A DNA stretch of 64,000 bases, taken from positions 1 to 64,000 of the forward strand of contig NZ_JAPDRA010000007.1 in assembly GCF_026013525.1 (NCBI RefSeq), given 5' to 3'. Origin of the DNA: Sphingomonas canadensis. Its GTDB lineage: Bacteria > Pseudomonadota > Alphaproteobacteria > Sphingomonadales > Sphingomonadaceae. A program made the translations under genes and the position numbers. Shown here in pieces: positions 35,434 through 42,461 of this stretch (positions are counted from its first letter, which is position 1; each line of letters opens with the position of its first letter). The notes below the pieces were generated by a model that saw only the letters and a program-made list of their open reading frames with translations, had not been told where the DNA came from and made no database searches.

Positions 35434-36207
35434 TCAGGCCGCGGCCTTCACCTTCTCGGCGGCGACAGCGAAGCGGTTCTGCAGCGGCTGGGCGGCGTCG
35501 CCAGCCAGCTTCAGGAACGCCTCGGTGCCCTTCGAAGCTTCGGCGACGTAGGAGTCGAACGCGCCGCGGAAGAAATCGCTCTGCAGCTTGAAGAACTCGG
35601 TCGGCGACTTGACGGCCGACAGGCTCTTCAGTGCGGCGGTCGCGCTCTCGAACGACTTGCGGCTGTACTCGGCGGCTTCCTGGCCCAGCGACTCGAAGCC
35701 CTTGGCAGTGATCTTGCCCGACTCGACGAGCGCCTCGATGTTGCCCTTGGCGAACTCGTTGGCTTCCTCGGCCAGCTTGGTCGACTTCTCGACGGCCGCC
35801 TTGGTGCGGTCGTTGAAGTCGGTGAAGAAGGCCTGGGCCTTGGCGATGTTGGTCTCGATGGTTTCCATGACTTTGCTTTCCTTGACTGCGGTTTCGGCCG
35901 TCTCGCTGGCGGCGGCGGCGGCCTCGATCAGGGTTTCGGCTTCCTCCACGACGGACTCGATCGCGGCTTCCGCCGCTTCGGGCACGATGGGATCGGCCAA
36001 CTCGGTTACGGTCTCTGCTTCCTGCGTTGCTGCTTCGAGGACGGGCTCGGGCTCGGCTGCGACCGGGGCGGTTACAACCGCTTCGATGGCCGGCTCGGGC
36101 TTCTCAGCCTCGACGGCAGCAACCATCTCCTTGGGCGCGGCCTTGGCACGCGCCGTGGACTTCGGAGCGGCGGGCTTTCCCGTGCTCTTCTGACCCTTGG
36201 CTGCCAT
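35434..36207 (-). CDS. phasin family protein
   Basis: 257 aa. Coats polyhydroxybutyrate granules and controls their size. N-terminal ~110 residues are Ala/Glu/Pro-rich and probably disordered, with several [16 protein letters not shown] repeats. Residues ~113-250 are amphipathic helices of the phasin_2 domain ([69 protein letters not shown]). No signal peptide. It lies 200 bp downstream of phaC on the same strand but has its own promoter and a PhaR-type site, plus a terminator. Confidence 0.93.
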   Translation of the reverse strand: MAAKGQKSTGKPAAPKSTARAKAAPKEMVAAVEAEKPEPAIEAVVTAPVAAEPEPVLEAATQEAETVTELADPIVPEAAEAAIESVVEEAETLIEAAAAASETAETAVKESKVMETIETNIAKAQAFFTDFNDRTKAAVEKSTKLAEEANEFAKGNIEALVESGKITAKGFESLGQEAAEYSRKSFESATAALKSLSAVKSPTEFFKLQSDFFRGAFDSYVAEASKGTEAFLKLAGDAAQPLQNRFAVAAEKVKAAA

Positions 36208-36234
36208 GATGACTCACCTCGTCAAAAGTTGTTG

Positions 36235-36245
36235 CTGCAACGCAG
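36235..36245. promoter_or_regulatory. PhaR-type operator at the phasin promoter
   Basis: CTGCAACGCAG matches CTGC-N3-GCAG exactly; the PhaR repressor consensus described in Paracoccus is CTGC-N3/4-GCAG. It sits at the predicted transcription start, directly after the -10 hexamer, as expected for a repressor. Further TGCA-rich motifs lie upstream at 36257-36275 and 36286-36296. Confidence 0.6.
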
Positions 36246-36274
36246 CATCTAATATCTTGCAGCGCGGAATGCAA
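36246..36274 (-). promoter_or_regulatory. candidate promoter for phasin gene
   Basis: On the minus strand TTGCAT (36274-36269) and TAGATG (36251-36246) are separated by 17 bp, with the ATG 39 bp downstream of the -10. The -35 element lies inside a CTTGCA-N8-TGCAAG inverted repeat (36256-36275). Confidence 0.5.
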
Positions 36275-36296
36275 GGGGCTTATTGTGCAGTGCAGC

Positions 36297-36316
36297 ATAA
36301 ACGAAATATCGTTTAT
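36297..36316. promoter_or_regulatory. AT-rich 8-bp-arm palindrome upstream of phasin promoter
   Basis: ATAAACGA and TCGTTTAT are perfect complements with a 4-base spacer. It stands out against the GC-rich background and lies 23-42 bp upstream of the proposed -35. It could be a regulator site or UP-like element. It has no T run, so it is unlikely to terminate phaC. Confidence 0.4.
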
Positions 36317-36407
36317 ATATAGATGGTTGTCGCAACTGTTATGTCGCACAACACCCTCACGCCGGGGCAGCAAAACTCCGGGGACTCGGCCAGATCAGCG
36401 GCGACGA

Positions 36408-38150
36408 TCAGCGCGCGCGGACATAGGTTCCCGGCGCATCGCACAGCGGCTTTAGCCTGCCCTTGCCGGGAATGCGCGCGCCCTTGGCCGCGACGCGCTC
36501 CTCGTCCTGCCCGGCGATCCATTCGATCCAGTCGGGCCACCAGCTCCCCTTCGTCTCCTTGGCCGAGGCGAGGAAGGCATCGAGCGTCTTCGCGCGCTTG
36601 CGGCTGGTCCAATATTGATATTTGCCCGCCGCGGGCGGATTGACCACGCCCGCGATATGCCCCGATCCGGCCAGCACGAAGCGCAGCGGCCCCTTGAAAT
36701 AATGGGTGATCTTCCAGACGCTGGCGGGCGGCGCGATATGGTCCTCGCGGCCGGCCTGGATATAGGCGGGGGTCTTCACCATCGTCAGGTCGATCGGCGT
36801 GCCGCCGGCGCTCAGCGATCCGGGCACCACCAGCCGGTTGTCGCGATACAGATCGGCCAGGTAGCTCATGTGCCAGGCGACGGGCAGGTTGGTGACGTCC
36901 GAATTCCAGTAGAGCAGGTCGAACGGCGCATAATCCTTGCCGAGCAGATAGTTGTTGGTGACGTAGCTCCAGATCAGGTCGCGCCCGCGCAGCAGGTTGA
37001 AGGTGGCGGCCATATAGCGCCCGTCGAGGAAGCCGTCCGCCGCCAGGCTGCGCAGCATCGCGAGCTGATCGTCGTCGACGAACACGTTGAGGTCGCCCGC
37101 CTCGGAAAAATCGACCTGGGCGGTGAAGAAGGTGGCGCTCTTCACCTTCTCCACCTGCCCGCGCGCGGCCAGCACGGCCAGCGTCGCGGCAAGCGTGGTG
37201 CCCGCGACGCAATAGCCGATGGCGTGGACGGCATCGACCTTCAGCAGATCGCGGATCGTGTCGATCGCGTCGATCTGGCCATGCTCGATATAGTCGTCCC
37301 AGGTGACGTCCTTCATCGATGCGTCGGCAGACCGCCACGAAACGACGAACACGGTAAGCCCCTGCGCCACCGCCCAGCGGATGAAGCTCTTCTCCGGCGC
37401 CAGATCCAGGATGTAGAAACGGTTGATCCACGGCGGGAAGATCACCAGCGGCACCTTGAACACCGTCTCGGTCGCCGGGCTGTACTGGATCAGCTCATAG
37501 AGCGGTGTGCGCTTCACCACCTTGCCGGGCGTCGTCGCCAGGTTGCGCCCCACCTCGAACGCCTGCGCGTCGGTCTGTGTGAGCTGGCCCTTCTCCAGGT
37601 CCGCCAGCATGTGCTGCAAGCCCTTGAGCAGGTTCTCGCCGCCGGTTTCGATCGTCTTGGCCAGCACCTCCGGATTGGTGGCGGGGAAGTTGCTGGGGCT
37701 GATCGCGTCGATGAAGCCCTTGGTCGCGAAGCGGAGCTGCTCCTTGTGCCGGGGATCGACGCCGTCGAGCGATTCGACGCCCTTCAACAGATGGTCCGCG
37801 ATCAGGAAATAGCTCTGGCGCAGGAAATCGAACACCGGCTGCTCGCGCCATTCGGGCGCCTTGAAGCGCTTATCGCGCGCCTGTTCGGGCGTTTCGTGGA
37901 AAGGCGCGGTGTGCTCCGGGTCCAGGAAGCGCTGCCACAGCGCCATCGTGTCGGCCCACAGCTCCGCGCCCGCGCGCACCGCCGCCGTGGGATCGATCGC
38001 GGCGCCCAGCGGCGGCGCGGCCGGCGCGTGCTCGGCCAGGTCCATGCCGTGTTCCAGCAGGATCTGCTGCGCGCGCCCGAACACCCAGGTCCAGTGCTGG
38101 ATATCCTCCAGGCTGGGCATGTGCGGCGGGTTCGGCGCGGTTTCGGCCAT
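36408..38150 (-). CDS. phaC: class I poly(R)-hydroxyalkanoate synthase
   Basis: 580 aa, typical of class I. Polymerises (R)-3-hydroxybutyryl-CoA on granule surfaces. The N-terminal PHA-synthase domain (about 95-260) includes SYFLIADHLLKGVESL and the FKVPLVIFPPWINRFYILDL block. The alpha/beta-hydrolase core has the lipase-like box GYCVAG with nucleophile Cys314, Asp470 in AGREDHIAP and His498 in AGSGHIAGV. FRWSA...VVSWRSADASMKDVTWDDYIEHG is the usual class I segment. It is divergent from alaC. The regulator phaR and thiolase phaA are not in the window; phaB is at 24 kb. Confidence 0.97.
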   Translation of the reverse strand: MAETAPNPPHMPSLEDIQHWTWVFGRAQQILLEHGMDLAEHAPAAPPLGAAIDPTAAVRAGAELWADTMALWQRFLDPEHTAPFHETPEQARDKRFKAPEWREQPVFDFLRQSYFLIADHLLKGVESLDGVDPRHKEQLRFATKGFIDAISPSNFPATNPEVLAKTIETGGENLLKGLQHMLADLEKGQLTQTDAQAFEVGRNLATTPGKVVKRTPLYELIQYSPATETVFKVPLVIFPPWINRFYILDLAPEKSFIRWAVAQGLTVFVVSWRSADASMKDVTWDDYIEHGQIDAIDTIRDLLKVDAVHAIGYCVAGTTLAATLAVLAARGQVEKVKSATFFTAQVDFSEAGDLNVFVDDDQLAMLRSLAADGFLDGRYMAATFNLLRGRDLIWSYVTNNYLLGKDYAPFDLLYWNSDVTNLPVAWHMSYLADLYRDNRLVVPGSLSAGGTPIDLTMVKTPAYIQAGREDHIAPPASVWKITHYFKGPLRFVLAGSGHIAGVVNPPAAGKYQYWTSRKRAKTLDAFLASAKETKGSWWPDWIEWIAGQDEERVAAKGARIPGKGRLKPLCDAPGTYVRAR

Positions 38151-38335
38151 GGTGTCCTGCTCTATGTTTCCGGGCCGCTGCCCGCCATACCGGATCGGCC
38201 CGGCCCGGTGGATGGCGGCGGTAGCGATCCTTTAGCGCGCTGTTTGTTTCTCGTCATTCCCGCGCGCAAAGGAATAGCGTATCAACGGTTTCGGCGTATG
38301 GATGCGCCGTTCCCCCTCCAACAGCAGAGGAAGCA

Positions 38336-39541
38336 ATGTCCGACGAGTTCTACCGCATCAAGCGACTGCCGCCCTATGTCATCGCCGAAGTCAACGGCAT
38401 GCGGGCAGCGGCGCGCGCGGCAGGCGAGGACATCATCGATCTGGGCATGGGCAACCCGGACCTGCCCCCGCCGGACCATGTGATCGAAAAGCTGTGCGAG
38501 GTGGCGCGCAAGCCCGACGCGCACGGCTATTCGCAGTCGAAGGGCATTCCCGGCCTGCGCCGCGCCCAGGCCAATTATTACGCGCGCCGTTTCGGCGTGG
38601 AGCTCGATCCCGAGAATGAGGTGGTCGTCACCATGGGATCGAAGGAAGGGCTCGCCAGCCTGGCCACCGCGATCACCGCGCCGGGCGATGTGGTGCTGGC
38701 GCCCAACCCGTCCTACCCCATCCACACCTTCGGCTTCATCATCGCCGGCGCCACGATCCGCGCCGTGCCGACGACGCCCGACGAGGCCTATTTCGAAAGC
38801 CTTGAGCGCGCGATGAACTTCACCGTGCCGCGGCCGAGCGTGCTGGTGGTCAACTATCCGTCGAACCCGACGGCGGAGACGGTGGACCTGGCCTTCTACG
38901 AACGGCTGGTCGCCTGGGCGCGCGAGAACCAGGTATGGATCATCTCCGACCTGGCCTATTCGGAGCTGTATTTCGACGGCAAGCCGACCGTGTCGATCCT
39001 GCAGGTGAAGGGCGCGAAGGACATCGCGATCGAGTTCACCTCGCTATCCAAGACCTATTCGATGGCCGGCTGGCGGATGGGCTTCGCGGTGGGCAACCGC
39101 AAGCTGATCGCGGCGATGACGCGGGTGAAGTCGTATCTGGATTATGGCGCCTTCACGCCGATCCAGGCCGCCGCCTGCGCCGCGCTGAACGGCCCGCAGG
39201 ACATCGTCGAGCGCAACCGTGAGCTGTACCACAAGCGCCGCGACGTGCTGGTCGAAAGCTTCGGCCGTGCAGGCTGGGACATTCCGCCGCCGCCCGCCAG
39301 CATGTTCGCCTGGGCACCGCTGCCGCCAGCGCTCGCCCATCTGGGCAGCCTGGAATTCTCCAAACAGTTGCTGACCCATGCCAAGGTCGCCGTGGCCCCG
39401 GGCGTGGGCTACGGCGAAAACGGCGAGGGCTTCGTGCGCATCGCGATGGTGGAGAACGAGCAGCGCCTGCGCCAGGCGGCGCGCAACGTGCGCAAATATC
39501 TCCAGTCGATGGGCGTCAACACGCCGGCCAAGGCGGGCTGA
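38336..39541 (+). CDS. alaC: AlaC-type alanine/LL-DAP aminotransferase family enzyme
   Basis: 401 aa. AGAGGAAG Shine-Dalgarno. Very similar throughout to E. coli AlaC: RIKRLPPYVIAEVNG, DIIDLGMGNPDLPPPDHVIEKL, HGYSQSKGIPGLRRA, VTMGSKEGLASL, LAPNPSYPIHTFGFIIAGA and SLSKTYSMAGWRMGFAVGN with PLP-binding Lys239, then SYLDYGAFTPIQ. Likely makes alanine from pyruvate and glutamate. Some databases label this group LL-diaminopimelate aminotransferase. Cytoplasmic. Confidence 0.9.
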   Translation: MSDEFYRIKRLPPYVIAEVNGMRAAARAAGEDIIDLGMGNPDLPPPDHVIEKLCEVARKPDAHGYSQSKGIPGLRRAQANYYARRFGVELDPENEVVVTMGSKEGLASLATAITAPGDVVLAPNPSYPIHTFGFIIAGATIRAVPTTPDEAYFESLERAMNFTVPRPSVLVVNYPSNPTAETVDLAFYERLVAWARENQVWIISDLAYSELYFDGKPTVSILQVKGAKDIAIEFTSLSKTYSMAGWRMGFAVGNRKLIAAMTRVKSYLDYGAFTPIQAAACAALNGPQDIVERNRELYHKRRDVLVESFGRAGWDIPPPPASMFAWAPLPPALAHLGSLEFSKQLLTHAKVAVAPGVGYGENGEGFVRIAMVENEQRLRQAARNVRKYLQSMGVNTPAKAG

Positions 39542-39584
39542 ACCGGGCTTGCGCGGCGCGGCGGGTTTCGCCATCGCGCCGTGC

Positions 39585-40007
39585 ATGACCCGCCCCGGCT
39601 TTCCCTTCTCGACCCGCTTCCGCGTCCGCTATTCGGAGATCGACGGCCAGAAGGTCGTCTTCAACTCGCGCTACCTTGAATATGCCGATGTCGCGATCAC
39701 CGAATTCTGGCGCTGGGCGAACCTGAAGGAGATCGGGCCGGACTGGCTCGACACCGAATTCCACATCGTCCGTGCAACGGTGGACTATAAGCGCCCCTTC
39801 CGGCTGGACGACATGATCGAGGCGTTCGTCCGCGTCGAGCGCGTCGGCAATTCGAGCCTGACGCACCGGATCGATCTGTGCCTGGCCGACGGCGGCGATC
39901 TGCACGCCACGATTGAGCTGGTGAGCGTGCATGTCGATCTGGAGGAGCGCCGCTCGGTGCCGATGCCGGACAGCATCCGCGCGAAGTTCGAGACGTTGCG
40001 GGGCTGA
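39585..40007 (+). CDS. acyl-CoA thioesterase (hotdog fold, 4-hydroxybenzoyl-CoA thioesterase-like)
   Basis: 140 aa from ATG 39585. FRVRYSEIDGQKVVFNSRYLEYADVAITEFWR is the YbgC/4HBT signature; the usual catalytic Asp is in SEIDG. HIVRATVDYKRPFRLDDMIEAFVRVERVGNSSLTHRIDL forms the central sheet. Substrate unknown; the neighbourhood (PHA genes, alaC) suggests short acyl-CoAs only weakly. Cytoplasmic. It starts 43 bp after alaC and may share its transcript. Its stop is 2 bp from the convergent lipoprotein gene. Confidence 0.88.
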   Translation: MTRPGFPFSTRFRVRYSEIDGQKVVFNSRYLEYADVAITEFWRWANLKEIGPDWLDTEFHIVRATVDYKRPFRLDDMIEAFVRVERVGNSSLTHRIDLCLADGGDLHATIELVSVHVDLEERRSVPMPDSIRAKFETLRG

Positions 40008-40009
40008 GC

Positions 40010-40675
40010 CTAACGCGCCCCGCCCTTGCGGCGCAGGATCAGCAGCGGGATATCCGTGCCGCTCTCGACCAGGCCGGCGGCCGCGTCCAGCTCCGCTCGG
40101 ACCGGCTCGAGCGAGCTGATCTCGCAGCCCTTCGGCACTTCCTCCGTTCCCTCCGCCGGTGCCTTCCAGAAGCTGGGGAAATAGGTGCAGTAGAGCGGGA
40201 ATATCTCGAACCCGGCGGATGCCGCGCGGAAGAAGTGATAGCCGAACTTCGGCTTGTCGCCACGGCTCTCGTCGATCTGGGTCAGGTAGAGCGGCCCGCG
40301 CCAGCCGCGGAAACGGACCACGCCCTCGCCCTCCGGCCCCACCATCCGGTATTCACCGTCCTCCACGAACAGCGCGATCGTGGGCAGGTCCTTCTTCTGA
40401 TCGGGGTCATAGGCGCAATAATAGATGCGCTCAGGCTTCCCCTGCGGCTTGCCCTGCGCATCCTTGTCGCGCGCGAAATAGCCGGGATCGAGGCACTCGG
40501 CGCGTTTCGGCTTGGGCAGTCTGCGACGCCCCTTCGCATCGGTGGCCAGATAGACGGTATAATCGCCCGGCACCGCCGTTTCCGGATGATCGGTCGCCGC
40601 GATCAGCGGCATCGGGGAATGGAGCGTGCAACCACCGAGCAGCAGCGCGGGGGAGAGGATCGCGATCCACTTCAT
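40010..40675 (-). CDS. lipoprotein of unknown function (paralogue of 41678-42352)
   Basis: 221 aa. Lipoprotein signal with lipobox LGGC (Cys16), so it is likely processed by Lgt/LspA. After the Cys, LHSPMPLIAATDHPETAVPGDYTVYLA matches LHSEEALIAASDPAPDLVPGLYQGLS in the lipoprotein at 41678-42352. Later segments also correspond: a CLDPGY/CLDLGF segment, and YYCAYDP with YCPFDD. Six or so conserved Cys suggest disulfides, consistent with the envelope. The ATG overlaps the HxlR stop by 4 bp, so the regulator and this gene form one unit. No family recognised. Confidence 0.85.
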   Translation of the reverse strand: MKWIAILSPALLLGGCTLHSPMPLIAATDHPETAVPGDYTVYLATDAKGRRRLPKPKRAECLDPGYFARDKDAQGKPQGKPERIYYCAYDPDQKKDLPTIALFVEDGEYRMVGPEGEGVVRFRGWRGPLYLTQIDESRGDKPKFGYHFFRAASAGFEIFPLYCTYFPSFWKAPAEGTEEVPKGCEISSLEPVRAELDAAAGLVESGTDIPLLILRRKGGAR

Positions 40676-41166
40676 TCCGCCGCCTTCACCTCCGCCTCCA
40701 CCTCCGCATCCTGTGCCACCTGCTCGGGCAGCGCCCAGAGCAGGTCCTGCTTGCTGAGCACGCGGCCGTCGTGCGAGCGCACGGTTACCGCGGCAACCGG
40801 GCGGCGATCACGCGCGTCGACCAGCACCGGGCTGGCCGGCACGCCGGTTTCCCAGCGTTCGCCCCATTGGCGCAACGCCACCATCGTCGGCAGCAGCGCA
40901 TAGCCCTTGTCGGTCAGCCGGTATTCGATCTTGCGCCGGTCATCCGGGCAGGGCCGCCGTTCCAGGATGCCGTGGCCCACCAGGCGCGCTAGCCGGTTCG
41001 CCAGGATGTTGCGCGCGATGCCGAGTTCCGACTGGAACTCCTCGAAATGATGCAGCCCGTTGAACGAGCCCCTGAGGATCAGGAACGACCAGCGTTCCCC
41101 CATCGCCTCCAGCGCGGCCGGCAGGCTGCACAGGGCGGACAGATCCTCTCGCAAGCCATTTCCCAT
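40672..41166 (-). CDS. HxlR-family transcriptional regulator
   Basis: 164 aa winged-helix protein. LCSLPAALEAMGERWSFLILRGSFNGLHHFEEFQSELGIARNILANRLARLVGHGILERRPCPDDRRKIEYRLTDKG is the full HxlR domain, with the conserved N-terminal Cys (Cys13) and wing. A ~55-residue C-terminal extension ends in an Ala/Glu-rich tail. HxlR proteins often sense electrophiles or redox changes through that Cys. It overlaps the lipoprotein gene downstream and is divergent from the CC_3452 gene, with a paired inverted motif between them. Confidence 0.92.
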   Translation of the reverse strand: MGNGLREDLSALCSLPAALEAMGERWSFLILRGSFNGLHHFEEFQSELGIARNILANRLARLVGHGILERRPCPDDRRKIEYRLTDKGYALLPTMVALRQWGERWETGVPASPVLVDARDRRPVAAVTVRSHDGRVLSKQDLLWALPEQVAQDAEVEAEVKAAE

Positions 41167-41240
41167 AGACCAGACACCTTATCGTATTTCCGCCCCGCCC
41201 GGAACGGGATATCTTTTTGCATCGCAGCACCAGTTTTGGC

Positions 41241-41291
41241 TTGCAATCTACATGCCTGTTAATTAGGTAGCGATTCGCAACTAGATTGCAA
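41241..41291. promoter_or_regulatory. 10-bp inverted motif pair between HxlR regulator and CC_3452 gene
   Basis: TTGCAATCTA (41241-41250) and TAGATTGCAA (41282-41291) are exact reverse complements with their starts 41 bp apart, about four helical turns. The AT-rich centre contains TTAATTAGG. It is a plausible pair of operators controlling the divergent genes, probably for the adjacent HxlR protein. Confidence 0.45.
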
Positions 41292-41314
41292 CCCTAACCC
41301 CAGGGAGACTGGAA

Positions 41315-41629
41315 ATGACCCGTTTCTTCTCCGTCGCCGCGGTTGCGGCGGCAGCGCTTGCGTTCACCCCGGCCGCCGGCATCGCGCAGACCGCGCGCGG
41401 CTATTACGCGGCGACCCCCGCGACCACGCCCGAGAAGGCCAGCCTGGTCACGCGCACGACCGTGTGGAAGTGCGGCGAGGGCGTTTGCGTCGCTTCCAAG
41501 GCGACTTCGCGCGATGCGATCATGTGCGAGCTGGTGGCCCGCGAACTGGGCGAGCTGACCGCGTTCAGCGTGCAGGGCGTGGCGTTCGATGCCGATGCCC
41601 TCGCCAAGTGCAACGCGCGCGCACGCTGA
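41315..41629 (+). CDS. CC_3452-family secreted small protein
   Basis: 104 aa. Signal peptide MTRFFSVAAVAAAALAFTPAAGIAQ. The mature ~80 residues follow the CC_3452 pattern of Caulobacterales/Sphingomonadales: TTVWKCGEGVCVASKATSRDAIMCELVARELGELTAFSVQGVAFDADALAKCNARAR, with four Cys (CGEGVC, C, C) likely in disulfides. Periplasmic. Function unknown. AGGGAGA precedes the ATG. Confidence 0.85.
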   Translation: MTRFFSVAAVAAAALAFTPAAGIAQTARGYYAATPATTPEKASLVTRTTVWKCGEGVCVASKATSRDAIMCELVARELGELTAFSVQGVAFDADALAKCNARAR

Positions 41630-41677
41630 TACGGACGTGCGGGGCGGGGGCACGCGCCACCCGCCCCGGCGCCGGGC

Positions 41678-42352
41678 TCAATCGCCGATCCGCGTGGCGA
41701 TAACCGGCTTCACAGGCTCTCCGTCCGCGATTTTTGCTGCGTATGCGAGCACGTCGCCACGGATCGCATCGATCGATTCCACCTCGCACTTCAGCTTGGG
41801 CCGCGGCCCTTCCGCCGGCTTGCTCGCACCGCCGTCGCACGGCACCAGCACCGCTTCGATCCGCGCCGGATGCAGTGCGGCCAGCGCATAGAAATACCCC
41901 TTCAGCTCGCCCTTGTCGGTGCCGACCTGAACAAGGCGCACCCCGCCGCCCAGATCGCGCAGGCGCAGGCCATAGACCTCCTTGGCCACCTCCGCGGGAT
42001 CGTCGCCCTCCCCCGGCACCCCGGTCAGCACGAAACCCGCGTTCCCCGGCGCGATCCGGAACTTCGGGTTTTCCGACAGGTCCTCGTCGTCGAACGGGCA
42101 ATAGAGTACCGGCACCGGCCCCGCCTCGCGCGGATCGGGAAAGCCCAGATCCAGGCACCGGGCGCGCTGGACGCTATCCAGCTTTTCCAGCGCTTCGGGC
42201 GTGAAACGCGACAGGCCCTGGTACAGCCCCGGCACCAGATCGGGCGCGGGGTCCGATGCGGCGATCAGCGCTTCCTCCGAATGCAGCACGGCGCAGGCGG
42301 ACAGGGGCAGCGGCAACAGGGCCAGGGCGAGCGGGATAAGGCGGTTTCGCAT
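41678..42352 (-). CDS. lipoprotein of unknown function (paralogue of 40010-40675)
   Basis: 224 aa from MRNRLIPLALALLPLPLSAC; lipobox LSAC with Cys at about 20. The longer frame upstream is rejected because it lacks a signal. AVLHSEEALIAASDPAPDLVPGLYQG aligns with the start of the other lipoprotein, and both have a CLD(P/L)G(Y/F) segment. The two flank the HxlR/CC_3452 pair and converge on CC_3452 and the thioesterase. No family recognised; probably outer- or inner-membrane anchored in the periplasm. Confidence 0.82.
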   Translation of the reverse strand: MRNRLIPLALALLPLPLSACAVLHSEEALIAASDPAPDLVPGLYQGLSRFTPEALEKLDSVQRARCLDLGFPDPREAGPVPVLYCPFDDEDLSENPKFRIAPGNAGFVLTGVPGEGDDPAEVAKEVYGLRLRDLGGGVRLVQVGTDKGELKGYFYALAALHPARIEAVLVPCDGGASKPAEGPRPKLKCEVESIDAIRGDVLAYAAKIADGEPVKPVIATRIGD

Positions 42353-42461
42353 GGCCGCATGCTGCCCGCTTTGCGTTCCCGCAGCAACGCTCCGCGCGGA
42401 AAATGTCCCCCGGCGCACTAGAACATTGCAAAGCGGCGGCTTGCGGCCCCATCTTGGCGCG

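Noticed and set aside
36297..36316. AT-rich palindrome considered as the phaC terminator.
   Set aside because: No T run on the minus strand and it lies close to the phasin promoter; kept as a regulatory candidate instead.
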